Counted from the first letter of the stretch, positions 21,528 through 29,288 are shown. The stretch is 38,072 nt of DNA from JAPLCX01 sp964460305 (GCA_964460305.1 CAYWRA010000014.1:1-38072); one strand, 5' to 3'. The notes: generated from the letters alone by a model not told the origin. Translations and numbers: made by a program.

Positions 21528-22373
21528 ATGGGAATCAAGAAATACAAACCTACGACGCCGAGCCGGCGCTGGATCACGGGGTATGATTTTACCGAGATCA
21601 CCAAGCGCGAGCCGGAGCGGAGTTTGACCGTTGCCGTCAGGCAGAAGGCCGGGCGCAATTTCATGGGGCGGATCATGGTGCGCCATCGCGGGAGCGGTCA
21701 CAAACGCCGTTACAGGATGATCGATTTCAAGCGCGACAAAAGGGACATACCGGCCAGGGTCGCAGCGATAGAGTATGATCCGAATCGCTCGGCGCGCATC
21801 GCCCTTCTTCACTATTCAGACGGGGAGAAACGGTACATCCTCGCGCCGCTGGGTCTCGGTGTCAACGACACGGTGGTCGCTGGGCAGAAGGTTGAGAACA
21901 AGGTTGGGAACTGCATGCCGCTTTGCGAGATCCCGCTTGGGACGCTGGTGCATAACGTCGAGCTTCAGCCGGGATGTGGCGGATCGTTTGCGAGGAGCGC
22001 GGGGTCGTCGGCCGAACTCATGGCAAAAGAGGGGCGCCACGCCCACTTGAAGCTCCCCTCCGGCGAGGTAAGGTTGGTGGACGTGAACTGCATGGCGACG
22101 GTGGGCCAGATCGGCAATCCCGAACACGAGGCGTTGAGCCTTGGCAAGGCGGGACGCAGCCGGTGGCTCGGCCGCCGTCCCAAAGTCCGCGGGGTGGCCC
22201 AGAACCCGGTCGATCACCCGATGGGCGGCGGAGAAGGGAGGTCTTCCGGCGGCAGGCATCCATGTTCTCCCACGGGGAAGCTTGCCAAGGGTGGGAAGAC
22301 ACGCATGAAGAGGAAACATACATACTACATCATCAAGCCGAGGATGAAGAAGAAGATGGGCGGGGGGGTGTAG
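21528..22373 (+). CDS. rplB: 50S ribosomal protein L2
   Basis: Core 23S rRNA-binding protein needed for peptidyl-transferase assembly. It has 281 aa, typical. It begins MGIKKYKPTTPSRRW, with RHRGSGHKRRYRMIDF and HNVELQPGCGGSFARSAGSS. In the conserved NPVDHPHGGGEGR the second His is Met (NPVDHPMGGGEGR); the first His, the one I associate with activity, is kept. GGAG lies about nine nt before the ATG. It is flanked by repeats of two families (C before, A after). Confidence 0.98.
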   Translation: MGIKKYKPTTPSRRWITGYDFTEITKREPERSLTVAVRQKAGRNFMGRIMVRHRGSGHKRRYRMIDFKRDKRDIPARVAAIEYDPNRSARIALLHYSDGEKRYILAPLGLGVNDTVVAGQKVENKVGNCMPLCEIPLGTLVHNVELQPGCGGSFARSAGSSAELMAKEGRHAHLKLPSGEVRLVDVNCMATVGQIGNPEHEALSLGKAGRSRWLGRRPKVRGVAQNPVDHPMGGGEGRSSGGRHPCSPTGKLAKGGKTRMKRKHTYYIIKPRMKKKMGGGV

Positions 22374-22382
22374 CAGCGTAGC

Positions 22383-22475
22383 AATGACAAATGACAAATA
22401 CCAAATGACAAAACACCATGAGGCTTTGTTATTTGGTCGTTTGTAATTCATTTGTCATTTGATGTTTGTCATTCA
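22383..22475 (+). repeat. Family A heptamer inverted repeat, rplB-rpsS junction
   Basis: The arm ATGACAAATGACAAATACCA is followed after a short loop by TTTGTTATTTGGTCG and ATTTGTCATTTG units. The arms are imperfect complements with 7-nt spacing. It ends before the rpsS Shine-Dalgarno GGAGG. Confidence 0.8.
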
Positions 22476-22503
22476 TTTTGGATTTTTTCTGTGGAGGATA
22501 AAG

Positions 22504-22788
22504 ATGGCACGGTCATTGAAGAAGGGTGCGTTCGTAGACGAGAAGCTGCTGGGTAAGATAGAGCGTCTCAATCGGTTGAATGAACGCCGTCCGGTGAAGA
22601 CCTGGGCGCGGAGAAGCATGATAGTCCCCGATTTCGTCGGGCATACGTTCTCGGTGCATAACGGAAAGAAATTCATCCCCGTTTTTGTGACGGAGAGCAT
22701 GGTCGGCCACAGGCTCGGTGAGTTCGCCCCCACACGCACGTTCAGAAAACACGGCGCGCACACTGAGAAAGCGGTAGCGGTTAAGTAG
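22504..22788 (+). CDS. rpsS: 30S ribosomal protein S19
   Basis: Head protein contacting S13 and the A-site finger. It has 94 aa, starting MARSLKKGAFVDEKLL, with GGAGG eight nt before the ATG. RRSMIVPDFVGHTFSVHNGK and LGEFAPTRTF are intact. An upstream start at 22459 lies in the repeat region and is not credible. Confidence 0.97.
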   Translation: MARSLKKGAFVDEKLLGKIERLNRLNERRPVKTWARRSMIVPDFVGHTFSVHNGKKFIPVFVTESMVGHRLGEFAPTRTFRKHGAHTEKAVAVK

Positions 22789-22795
22789 CAGTGTG

Positions 22796-22875
22796 CGTAC
22801 ATCGTCCTTCGTACACCGTACATCGAATAACGGAGTGCGAATAACGAAGTGCGATGTGCGAACTACGAAGGACGG
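22796..22875 (+). repeat. Family C heptamer inverted repeat, rpsS-rplV junction
   Basis: CGTCCTTCGTA at 22803-22813 pairs with TACGAAGGACG at 22864-22874 (11 bp). Between them are units of the GTACATC, GGAGTGC and GATGTGC types. Confidence 0.8.
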
Positions 22876-22885
22876 AATATATATA

Positions 22886-23284
22886 ATGAAAGAATCACGG
22901 GCAGTCGGTAATTACATACGGGTGGCGCCGCGCAAGGCGCGCCTGGTGGTCGATCTCATTCGGGGAAAGAGCGTCACGGAGGCGCTGAACGCGCTGCAGC
23001 TCTGCCGCAAAGGGGCGGCTCATCAGGTGAAGAAAATTCTTGTCTCGGCCATGGCAAATGCTGCGGCAAGCGCCAAGCCTGAAGGGTTCGTCGTGAGGAG
23101 TGCTTTTGTAGATGAGGGGCCGATGTTAAAGAGATACATGCCCCGCGCCATGGGGCGGGCGACGATAATCAGAAAGCGGATGAGCCGTATCACGATAGAG
23201 CTTGAGGAGAGTGAAGAGAAGGCAGAGCCGCTTCCTCGGAAGAAGAAGGCGGCAGAGGGTGAGAAAATAACAAATACCAAATGA
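22886..23284 (+). CDS. rplV: 50S ribosomal protein L22
   Basis: Early-assembling 23S-binding protein that extends a hairpin into the exit tunnel. It has 132 aa from MKESRAVGNYIRVAPRKARL. The loop region PMLKRYMPRAMGRATIIRKR is canonical, so no macrolide-resistance deletion is seen. The tail after IELEES is extended and charged, ending EGEKITNTK. The last codons are translated family A repeat. An upstream start at 22793 falls within the family C repeat and is rejected. Confidence 0.97.
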   Translation: MKESRAVGNYIRVAPRKARLVVDLIRGKSVTEALNALQLCRKGAAHQVKKILVSAMANAAASAKPEGFVVRSAFVDEGPMLKRYMPRAMGRATIIRKRMSRITIELEESEEKAEPLPRKKKAAEGEKITNTK

Positions 23285-23337
23285 CAAATGACAAAACGTA
23301 TAAGGTTTTGTCATTTGGTATTTGTCATTTGTCATTA
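23266..23337 (+). repeat. Family A heptamer inverted repeat, rplV-rpsC junction
   Basis: The clearest family A copy. Units AAATACC, AAATGAC, AAATGAC and AAAAC form an arm whose opposite (GTTTTGTC and further units) matches at 27 of 32 positions around the loop GTATAAG. It overlaps the last rplV codons and ends just before the rpsC Shine-Dalgarno. Confidence 0.88.
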
Positions 23338-23358
23338 TTGGAAAAGGGGGGTATTCAC

Positions 23359-24030
23359 TTGGGTCAAAAAGTTAATCCTATCGGTTTGCGGCTGGGCATT
23401 AATCAGGAGTGGCGATCGAAGTGGTATGCCGGCAAACGCGAGTACGGCACGCTGCTCAACGAGGATATCAAGATACGCGACTACGTCAAGGAGCGGCTTA
23501 GTCTCGCCGGTGTCGCGCGTGTTTCCATCGAGAGGTACGGCAAGAAGGTCAGGATCAATATATGGAGCGCCAGGCCCGGCATCGTGATCGGCCGGAAGGG
23601 CTCGGAGATCGATAAGCTCAGGGACGACCTTGCGGAGTTGTCGGGCCGGGAAATCGTCCTGGACGTTACCGAGATAAAGAAGCCGGAGCTCGAGGCTCAA
23701 CTGGTTGCGGAGAACGTGGCGTTGCAATTATTGAAGAGGGTTTCTTTCCGCAGGGCGATGAAGCGGGCGGTGTCGGTCACGATGGATGCGGGCGCCCAGG
23801 GAATTAAAATCAATTGTGCCGGCCGTCTCGGAGGCGCCGAGATTGCAAGGTCCGAGGGATATAGAGAAGGTAAGATACCGTTGCATACCCTGCGTGCCAA
23901 CATCGATTACGGTCTTGCCGAGGCGCGCACGCCCTACGGGCAGATCGGCGTCAAGGTATGGATATATAAGGGTGAAAAGACCCCGGTGAAGGAGGTAAGC
24001 GGACATGGTGCTCCAGCCCAAAAAGAGTAA
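23359..24030 (+). CDS. rpsC: 30S ribosomal protein S3
   Basis: Part of the mRNA entry channel helicase. It has 223 aa from a TTG start at 23359, chosen because GGGGGG lies seven nt upstream and MGQKVNPIGLRLGIN is the family N-terminus. An ATG at 23281 would add 26 residues that are translated repeat. The KH motif ARPGIVIGRKGSEIDKL and GRLGGAEIARSEGYREGK are intact. The 3' end overlaps rplP by 26 nt. Confidence 0.96.
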   Translation: MGQKVNPIGLRLGINQEWRSKWYAGKREYGTLLNEDIKIRDYVKERLSLAGVARVSIERYGKKVRINIWSARPGIVIGRKGSEIDKLRDDLAELSGREIVLDVTEIKKPELEAQLVAENVALQLLKRVSFRRAMKRAVSVTMDAGAQGIKINCAGRLGGAEIARSEGYREGKIPLHTLRANIDYGLAEARTPYGQIGVKVWIYKGEKTPVKEVSGHGAPAQKE

Positions 24031-24424
24031 ATTCAGAAAAGCCCAGCGCGGGATTATGAAGGGGCACGAGACGAGGGGAACCACGGTCGCCTTCGGGGAA
24101 TACGGCCTCCAGGCATTGGAGAGCGCATGGGTCACCACGACCCAGATAGAGGCGGCGAGGGTTGCCATCACGCGGCATATGAAGCGCCGTGGGAAGGTTT
24201 GGATCCGGATATTTCCAGATAAGCCGATCACCAAAAAGCCGGCGGAGACCAGAATGGGTAAGGGAAAGGGCCCGCCGGAGACCTGGGTGGCGGTGGTTCG
24301 GAAGGGAAGGATCATCTGCGAAATAGACGGAATTTCAGAAAGCTTGGCTCAGGAGACGATGAGCCGGGCGGCGGCGAAGCTGGGGATCAGGACGCGGTTT
24401 GTGGCCCGGGGCGGAAAGTTGTAA
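24005..24424 (+). CDS. rplP: 50S ribosomal protein L16
   Basis: Organises the A- and P-site tRNA region of the 50S subunit. It has 139 aa, starting MVLQPKKSKFRKAQRG with AAGGAGGT about eight nt upstream inside rpsC. AFGEYGLQALESAWVTTTQI, TRHMKRRGKVWIRIFPDKP and RMGKGKGPPETWVAVV are intact. The overlap with rpsC indicates translational coupling. A family C repeat follows the stop. Confidence 0.98.
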   Translation: MVLQPKKSKFRKAQRGIMKGHETRGTTVAFGEYGLQALESAWVTTTQIEAARVAITRHMKRRGKVWIRIFPDKPITKKPAETRMGKGKGPPETWVAVVRKGRIICEIDGISESLAQETMSRAAAKLGIRTRFVARGGKL

Positions 24425-24480
24425 CTCGTACATCGTACTTAGTACATCGTACATCGCTATTCGAAGTACGAAGTACGAAT
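24425..24480 (+). repeat. Family C heptamer inverted repeat, rplP-rpmC junction
   Basis: It begins at the rplP stop. Units TCGTACA, TCGTACT, TAGTACA and TCGTACA step at exactly 7 nt. Complementary GAAGTAC units follow after a short loop. The rpmC Shine-Dalgarno GGGG begins where it ends. Confidence 0.85.
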
Positions 24481-24490
24481 GGGGTATGAA

Positions 24491-24715
24491 ATGAATGCGA
24501 AGGAAATGAGAGAAAAAACGGTTGAGGAGTTGGATCATCTGCTTGCCACGTGGCGAGAGGAGCTCTTCAATCTCAATGTGCAGGCGATGACCGGTCAGAT
24601 GGAGCAGTATAGCAGGGTGAGGCTGATCAGAAAGGATATCGCTCGGGCGCTCACGATTTTGAAGGGAGAGCCTGCCGCGAACCGGACTCGCGCCAAGGAG
24701 AGCATAGTGTCATGA
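24491..24715 (+). CDS. rpmC: 50S ribosomal protein L29
   Basis: Two-helix protein at the tunnel exit. It has 74 aa, slightly long, from MNAKEMREKTVEELDHLL with GGGG six nt upstream. LFNLNVQAMTGQMEQYSRVR and the basic stretch RLIRKDIARALT match the family. An ATG four codons upstream is possible but worse placed. The stop overlaps the rpsQ start (ATGA). Confidence 0.95.
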   Translation: MNAKEMREKTVEELDHLLATWREELFNLNVQAMTGQMEQYSRVRLIRKDIARALTILKGEPAANRTRAKESIVS

Positions 24716-25125
24716 CAATTCAGGATAGGGGCAAAAAAAAGGTGCGTGTCGGAACGGTGGTGGCCGATAAGATGCAGAAGACGGTCGTAGTGGACGTGGA
24801 GCGTGTTTACCGGCACCGGTTTTATGGCAAGGTAGTCCGGGCGTTTTCACGCTGCTACGTTCACGACGAGGCTGGGGAGGCCAAGCCGGGCGACGTCGTG
24901 CGCATTATGGAATGCAGGCCGCTCAGCAAGCTCAAGCGGTGGCGGCTGGTCGAGATCGTAAAGAGGGGCAAGGGACTGGAAGCGCCGGGAGTAGGCGAAG
25001 AAGAGGTACGGGAGCTCCAGGAAGAGATACGGGTTGCGTCGAAGCCGGACGAGGAGGTAGAGAAAGTTGAGATCTCGGCGGCGCCGGAGCCTGCGGGCGA
25101 TGAATCCCGGGGAGAGGACAGATGA
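24712..25125 (+). CDS. rpsQ: 30S ribosomal protein S17 with C-terminal extension
   Basis: Primary 16S-binding protein of the 30S body. It has 137 aa against a usual 80-90. The conserved core (VGTVVADKMQKTVVVDVER, DEAGEAKPGDVVRIMECRPL and SKLKRWRLVEI) ends near residue 83. The remaining 50 or so residues are acidic and Ala/Glu-rich, with no recognised domain. It overlaps both rpmC and rplN by ATGA, so the three are tightly coupled, and no repeat separates them. Confidence 0.96.
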   Translation: MTIQDRGKKKVRVGTVVADKMQKTVVVDVERVYRHRFYGKVVRAFSRCYVHDEAGEAKPGDVVRIMECRPLSKLKRWRLVEIVKRGKGLEAPGVGEEEVRELQEEIRVASKPDEEVEKVEISAAPEPAGDESRGEDR

Positions 25126-25490
25126 TACAACTCCGTACAAGGCTCGACGTAGCTGATAATACCGGGGCGCGGCTCATCGCCTGTGTGAAGGTGCTGGGTG
25201 GCACGAGGAGGCGCTACGCCCACATAGGGGACGTTATCATCGCATCGGTGAAAGAAGCCTCCCCGGACGGCGTCATCAAGAAGGGCGAGGTAGTGCGTGG
25301 CGTGATCGTCAGGACCAAACGGCCCATCCGCAGGGAGGATGGTTCGGTGCTCAAATTCGATACCAACGCGGTGGTCATCATAGACGCCCAGAACAGCCCG
25401 AAGGGGACAAGGATATTCGGTCCGGTCGCGCGGGAGCTGAGGGATAAAAACTTCATGAAGATCATATCGCTCGCCCCGGAAGTGATATAA
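25122..25490 (+). CDS. rplN: 50S ribosomal protein L14
   Basis: Bridge protein at the subunit interface. It has 122 aa, exactly standard. MIQLRTRLDVADNTGARLIA, RYAHIGDVIIASVKEA and the C-terminal FGPVARELRDKNFMKIISLA are all present. The start overlaps the rpsQ stop. Confidence 0.98.
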   Translation: MIQLRTRLDVADNTGARLIACVKVLGGTRRRYAHIGDVIIASVKEASPDGVIKKGEVVRGVIVRTKRPIRREDGSVLKFDTNAVVIIDAQNSPKGTRIFGPVARELRDKNFMKIISLAPEVI

Positions 25491-25549
25491 ATAGGATCCG
25501 GAAGTCGGAATCCAGAAGAAGACGGGAGACAGGGAGCGGGGATAAAAGC

Positions 25550-25888
25550 ATGCAGGCAAAGATGCGGATTAGGAAAGACGACTTGGTGATCGCCACTGCG
25601 GGGAAAGAGCGCTTCTCCAAGAAGACGGGCAGGGTGTTGAGGGTGTTCCCCGAGAAGGGCAGGGTGATCGTTGAGGGATTCAGCCTCTCGAAGAGGCATA
25701 TGCGCCCGACGCAGAAGAATCCAAAGGGCGGTATCGTTCAGAAAGAACGTTCCATTAACGTATCCAACGTCATGTTGTACTGCTCCAAGTGCCAGCGGGG
25801 AGTCCGGATAGGGAATAAGCTGCACGCCGACGGCAGCAGGGTAAGGTATTGCAGGAAGTGCGGGGAGGTTGTTGGGAAGGCAGGCTAA
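25550..25888 (+). CDS. rplX: 50S ribosomal protein L24
   Basis: Assembly initiator protein near the tunnel exit. It has 112 aa. The KOW core RIRKDDLVIATAGKE and SKKTGRVLRVFPEKGRV is followed by SLSKRHMRPTQKNPKGGIV. A C-terminal zinc-ribbon-like part has CSKCQRG and YCRKCGE, the C+ type. The ATG at 25550 has GGGGAT upstream; Met5 is an alternative. The stop codon lies at the edge of a family B repeat. Confidence 0.97.
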   Translation: MQAKMRIRKDDLVIATAGKERFSKKTGRVLRVFPEKGRVIVEGFSLSKRHMRPTQKNPKGGIVQKERSINVSNVMLYCSKCQRGVRIGNKLHADGSRVRYCRKCGEVVGKAG

Positions 25889-25970
25889 ATCCCAAATCCC
25901 GAAGATAAGGGGTCAACGGGATTCAATGAAGCATTGATATTGGGATTTGGGATTTGGAGTTTGGGATTTA
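25886..25970 (+). repeat. Family B heptamer inverted repeat, rplX-rplE junction
   Basis: The arm TAAATCCCAAATCCC at 25886-25900, which includes the rplX stop, pairs with GGGATTTGGGATTTG and further units at 25942-25970. It ends TTTAAC immediately before the rplE Shine-Dalgarno GGAG. Confidence 0.85.
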
Positions 25971-25982
25971 ACGGAGTGAACT

Positions 25983-26525
25983 ATGGTCAGATTACTTGAG
26001 AAATACAGAAGCGAGATCGTGCCCGCAATGATGAAGCAGTTCGGGTACACGAACAAGATGCAGGTGCCGCGGATCGAGAAGATCGTCGTCAATATGGGTG
26101 TGGGTGAGGCGACGCAGGACACGAAGATCCTTGATGACGCGGCCGCCGACCTGGCTCTAATCGTGGGACAGCGTCCGGTGATGACGGCGTCGCGGAAGAG
26201 CATCTCTAACTTCAAGCTGCGCGTGGGGGCGAAGGTCGGTTGCAAGGCGACCCTCAGGGGGAAGCTCATGTACGAGTTCCTCGACCGGTTGGTGAACGTG
26301 GCGCTGCCGCGGATACGCGATTTCAGGGGCGCGCCATCGAAGTCGTTCGACGGGCGCGGCAATTACACGCTCGGTCTCTCGGAACAGATCGTATTCCCCG
26401 ATCTCGAACTGGACAAGGTGAAGCGGGTACAGGGAATGGACATAGTGGTGGTCACTTCATCGAAGACCGATGAGGAGGCAAGGACGTTGCTTCAGCTCAT
26501 GGGCGTGCCGTTTGCGAAGAAGTGA
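25983..26525 (+). CDS. rplE: 50S ribosomal protein L5
   Basis: 5S rRNA-binding protein contacting the P-site tRNA. It has 180 aa, typical. Blocks include PRIEKIVVNMGVGEA, GQRPVMTASRKSISNFKLR and GNYTLGLSEQIVFPDLELDK. GGAG lies six nt before the ATG. rpsN follows after 54 nt without a clear repeat. Confidence 0.98.
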   Translation: MVRLLEKYRSEIVPAMMKQFGYTNKMQVPRIEKIVVNMGVGEATQDTKILDDAAADLALIVGQRPVMTASRKSISNFKLRVGAKVGCKATLRGKLMYEFLDRLVNVALPRIRDFRGAPSKSFDGRGNYTLGLSEQIVFPDLELDKVKRVQGMDIVVVTSSKTDEEARTLLQLMGVPFAKK

Positions 26526-26579
26526 GGAATAAAACGGTAGAAGCGAGGCGTAAGCAGTAATACTGGAGATGAGGGCGGT

Positions 26580-26765
26580 ATGGCGAAGACCTGTTTAATA
26601 ATGAAGTCCCTGAGGGAACCCAAGTTTAAGGTGCGGCGGTATCACCGCTGTAAGAAATGCGGCCGCTCGGGCGGCTATCTGCGCAAGTTTCAATTGTGCA
26701 GATTGTGTTTCAGGATGCTTGCATCGAAGGGTGAGGTCCCAGGGGTCGTGAAGGCAAGCTGGTAG
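26580..26765 (+). CDS. rpsN: 30S ribosomal protein S14, zinc-binding type Z
   Basis: Head protein of the small subunit, the short zinc form (also called rpsZ). It has 61 aa with two CxxC pairs, RCKKCGR and LCRLCFR. It begins MAKTCLIMKSLREPKFKVR and ends GVVKASW, both diagnostic of type Z S14. GAGGGCGGT lies just before the ATG. Confidence 0.97.
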   Translation: MAKTCLIMKSLREPKFKVRRYHRCKKCGRSGGYLRKFQLCRLCFRMLASKGEVPGVVKASW

Positions 26766-26798
26766 GGACAAAACGGTTGAAAGTTCACGGTATAAAGC

Positions 26799-26824
26799 GT
26801 GAAGCATTAAGGCCGATGCTTTAC
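26799..26824 (+). repeat. Hairpin in the rpsN-rpsH spacer
   Basis: GTGAAGCAT pairs with ATGCTTTAC (9 bp, one G-T pair) around TAAGGCCG. It lies 34 nt after the rpsN stop. No T-run follows. In E. coli S8 represses spc translation from a site at the L5 mRNA; whether this hairpin is an S8 target cannot be judged by eye. Confidence 0.45.
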
Positions 26825-26870
26825 TCTTGGCAGCCGAGAGCGTCAGGAATGAAGGGTAGGGATGATCGTT

Positions 26871-27269
26871 ATGACAATGACTGATCCGATCGCGGATATG
26901 CTCACGAGAATAAGGAACGCGACTCAGGCGCGAAGCGAGTACGTGGATATCCCGAAATCGAAGCTCAAGATCGAGCTTGTCAGGCTCCTCAAGAGCGAAG
27001 GGTTCATAGAGGATTTTAAGATAATGGACGCCGACAGCCGGGGATTCATACGGCTTTTCCTCAAATACACGAAGGGCGGGGAAGGGGTTATTCGCGGCAT
27101 CACGCGGGCTAGTACGCCGGGCCGCCGCCAGTATGTCGGGGTCAAGGAAACCCCCAGGCCGTTCGGGGGATTGGGTATCGCCATACTCTCCACCTCCAAA
27201 GGGGTTATGACCAACTCCCAGTCGAAGGCCCAAGGGCTCGGCGGCGAGGTGATCTGTTACGTTTGGTAG
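26871..27269 (+). CDS. rpsH: 30S ribosomal protein S8
   Basis: Primary 16S-binding protein and, in E. coli, repressor of the spc operon. It has 132 aa from MTMTDPIADMLTRIRNA, the family N-terminus. An ATG at 26862 with AAGGG five nt upstream would add three residues and is also possible. TPRPFGGLGIAILSTSKGVM and GLGGEVICYVW close the protein normally. Confidence 0.97.
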   Translation: MTMTDPIADMLTRIRNATQARSEYVDIPKSKLKIELVRLLKSEGFIEDFKIMDADSRGFIRLFLKYTKGGEGVIRGITRASTPGRRQYVGVKETPRPFGGLGIAILSTSKGVMTNSQSKAQGLGGEVICYVW

Positions 27270-27273
27270 TCAC

Positions 27274-27300
27274 AACAGCCAAAAGTGTAAGTTTAAAAGA
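27274..27300 (+). repeat. Family F single-arm motif, rpsH-rplF spacer
   Basis: AACAGCCAAAAGTGTAAG followed by TTTAAAAG resembles the rpmG-tRNA-Trp repeat and the AGCCAAAAAG sequences near fusA and rpsM. No opposite arm is visible, and GAGG for rplF directly follows. Confidence 0.5.
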
Positions 27301-27310
27301 GGAAAAAACA

Positions 27311-27862
27311 ATGTCACGAGTAGGAAAGAAACCGGTCGAGTTGATGACGGGTGTTCAGGCCGCGATCGAGGCTAGTTGCATCAAGATAAAGGGCGCCAAG
27401 GGTGAGCTCAGCATGACGCTCCCCGGCGGGATCTCCGTGAAGCAGGAGGGGCAGCAGCTTGTAGTGGAGTGCGCGCCGGAAACCAAGAACGGCGGCGCGC
27501 TGCACGGGGTGACGCGCACCCTTATCGCCAACATGGTGAGGGGCGTCTCGGAGGGATATGAGAAGACGCTCCAGATTATCGGGGTGGGATACAAGGCGAA
27601 GGTCGAGGGGCAGAATCTGGTGATACAGCTCGGCTTTTCACATCCCATAAATTACGCCATCCCCACGACCATCAAGATAACCTTGGGTAAGGAAAACACA
27701 CTGGCTATCTTCGGCTGCGATAAGCATCTCGTAGGAAAAGTATCGGCGGAGATCAGGGGTTTCTATCCCCCCGAGCCTTACAAAGGCAAGGGGATTCGAT
27801 ACAAAGATGAGCGGGTAAAACGCAAGGCGGGTAAGGCGGTGGCAACCAGTTCGGCGAGTTAA
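27311..27862 (+). CDS. rplF: 50S ribosomal protein L6
   Basis: Protein near the factor-binding site of the 50S subunit. It has 183 aa, starting MSRVGKKPVEL with GAGG upstream. A start at 27263 would add 16 residues without family support. GVTRTLIANMVRGVSEGYEK and the C-terminal PPEPYKGKGIRYKDERVKRK are standard. Two L6 domains are complete. Confidence 0.97.
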   Translation: MSRVGKKPVELMTGVQAAIEASCIKIKGAKGELSMTLPGGISVKQEGQQLVVECAPETKNGGALHGVTRTLIANMVRGVSEGYEKTLQIIGVGYKAKVEGQNLVIQLGFSHPINYAIPTTIKITLGKENTLAIFGCDKHLVGKVSAEIRGFYPPEPYKGKGIRYKDERVKRKAGKAVATSSAS

Positions 27863-27910
27863 TGCGGGTAGTTGGGTGGGAATTACGGCGAAAACGGCAT
27901 TGGAGCGACG

Positions 27911-28270
27911 ATGAAGGGACTTGACATAACACGTTGGAGAAGAAGGATGCGGGTGCGCAAGAAGATCCAGGGCACGGTGGAGCGGCCTAGGCTGTGCGTG
28001 TTCCGTAGCAGCAAGCACATCTATGCGCAGTTGGTCGACGACGAACGCGGCGCCACGGTCGCCGCCGTTTCGACCCTTTCACCGCTCTACCTGGAGAAAA
28101 CGGCGGCCAAGGGGAAAAAGGACGCGGCGAAATCGGTCGGTGTGCTCATTGCCGAGTTGGCGAAGGCAAAGGGTGTAGAGCAGGTGATTTTCGACAGGAA
28201 TCAGTACCGCTACCACGGGCGCATCAAGGCGGTCGCCGAGGGTGCGCGAGAGGGAGGATTAAAATTTTAA
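27911..28270 (+). CDS. rplR: 50S ribosomal protein L18
   Basis: 5S rRNA-binding protein. It has 119 aa from MKGLDITRWRRRMRVRKKI, with GGAGCG upstream. RPRLCVFRSSKHIYAQLVDD and QVIFDRNQYRYHGRIKAVAE match the family. The ending GGLKF is encoded by sequence merging with the A/T repeat that follows. Confidence 0.97.
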   Translation: MKGLDITRWRRRMRVRKKIQGTVERPRLCVFRSSKHIYAQLVDDERGATVAAVSTLSPLYLEKTAAKGKKDAAKSVGVLIAELAKAKGVEQVIFDRNQYRYHGRIKAVAEGAREGGLKF

Positions 28271-28304
28271 ATTTCAAATTAAATTTGAAATTTGCAATTT
28301 TGCA
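28263..28304 (+). repeat. Family G heptamer inverted repeat, rplR-rpsE junction
   Basis: An A/T-only structure. AAATTTCAAATT faces AATTTGAAATTT, with further AATTTGC/AATTTTG steps of 7 nt. It overlaps the rplR stop and ends just before the strong rpsE Shine-Dalgarno AAGGAGG. Confidence 0.75.
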
Positions 28305-28321
28305 GGTGGAAGGAGGAGCGG

Positions 28322-28810
28322 GTGGTTCAGGAAAAAAGGGTGACGGAAACTCCCGAAGTGGAGGAGAAGGTGGTTAGCATCAACCGATGCGCCAAGGTTG
28401 TGAAGGGCGGCCGCCGTTTCAGCTTCAGCGCGTTGGTGGTGAGCGGGGATAGAAACGGCCATATCGGTTATGGATTCGGCAAGGCGAATGAGATTGCCGA
28501 TGCGATCAGGAAAGCCTCCGAGGCCGCCAGGAGACAGTCGTTCTTCGTGCAGAGGCGGAATACGACGATACCTCACGAGACCATTGGAACCTTCGGCGGC
28601 GCGCGGGTGTTGCTGAAACCCGCCGCTCCCGGAACCGGCATCATCGCTGGCGGGGGAACGCGGATAGTTTTGGACCTCGCAGGGGTGAAAGACATATTGG
28701 CAAAATCGCTAAAGTCGAAGAATCCCGTGAATGTGGTTAAGGCCACCTTCGATGCGCTCCAGCGGTTGCGCACCAGGGAAGAGGTGATGCAGGCAAGGGG
28801 GTTAGACTGA
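28322..28810 (+). CDS. rpsE: 30S ribosomal protein S5
   Basis: Small-subunit protein involved in mRNA unwinding and fidelity. It has 162 aa from a GTG start at 28322, chosen for AGGAGG five nt upstream; the TTG at 28292 lies in the repeat. The N-terminal domain has VSINRCAKVVKGGRRFSFSA and GYGFGKANEIADAIRKA. The ribosomal S5 C-terminal fold has PGTGIIAGGGTRIVLDLAGV. The usual rpmD (L30) does not follow; rplO starts at once. Confidence 0.97.
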   Translation: MVQEKRVTETPEVEEKVVSINRCAKVVKGGRRFSFSALVVSGDRNGHIGYGFGKANEIADAIRKASEAARRQSFFVQRRNTTIPHETIGTFGGARVLLKPAAPGTGIIAGGGTRIVLDLAGVKDILAKSLKSKNPVNVVKATFDALQRLRTREEVMQARGLD

Positions 28811-28811
28811 C

Positions 28812-29288
28812 GTGAGATTGGACCAGATAAGAAACAATCCGCATGCGCGTAAGGGTAAGAAGCGTAGAGGGCGCGGGACCGGCTCCGGGCATGGGAAGAC
28901 GAGCTGCCGGGGGCATAAGGGGCAGAAGGCCCGTTCGGGGGTCAGTATCCGCCCCGGGTTTGAGGGCGGCCAGATGCCGCTGATACGTAGGCTGCCCAAG
29001 CGCGGTTTCCGGAGTCCCTCCCGGATCCGCCAGTGCATTGTGAATGTGGAGTCCCTCAACATATTCGAGGACGGGAGCGTGGTGGACCACAAGGCGATGG
29101 CGGAGCGGGGGATCGTGAAGGGGCGCGTGGACGTGATCAAGGTTCTCGGGCAGGGCGAACTCAATAAGAGGATCGAGGTCGTTGCGCACGCGTTCAGCAC
29201 GTCCGCGAGGACGAAGATCGAAGCGGCGCAGGGGACGGTTAGGATTGCCGTTTGTAAGACGGAAGAAGTAAAAAGTGCGACGGCGTAA
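28812..29288 (+). CDS. rplO: 50S ribosomal protein L15
   Basis: Late-assembly 50S protein. It has 158 aa from GTG at 28812, one nt after the rpsE stop, so translation is coupled. MRLDQIRNNPHARKGKKRRG, GRGTGSGHGKTSCRGHKGQK and GFEGGQMPLIRRLPKRGF are diagnostic. AAGGGGG lies in the rpsE end. rpmD is absent upstream, as in several phyla. Confidence 0.97.
   Translation: MRLDQIRNNPHARKGKKRRGRGTGSGHGKTSCRGHKGQKARSGVSIRPGFEGGQMPLIRRLPKRGFRSPSRIRQCIVNVESLNIFEDGSVVDHKAMAERGIVKGRVDVIKVLGQGELNKRIEVVAHAFSTSARTKIEAAQGTVRIAVCKTEEVKSATA

Noticed and set aside
23281..23358. N-terminal extension of S3 from an upstream ATG
   Set aside because: The extra residues are translated family A repeat, and a strong Shine-Dalgarno with the family N-terminus marks TTG 23359.
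28795..28815. rpmD (L30) between rpsE and rplO
   Set aside because: Only one base separates the two genes. Absence of rpmD is common in several phyla, so I do not treat it as notable.
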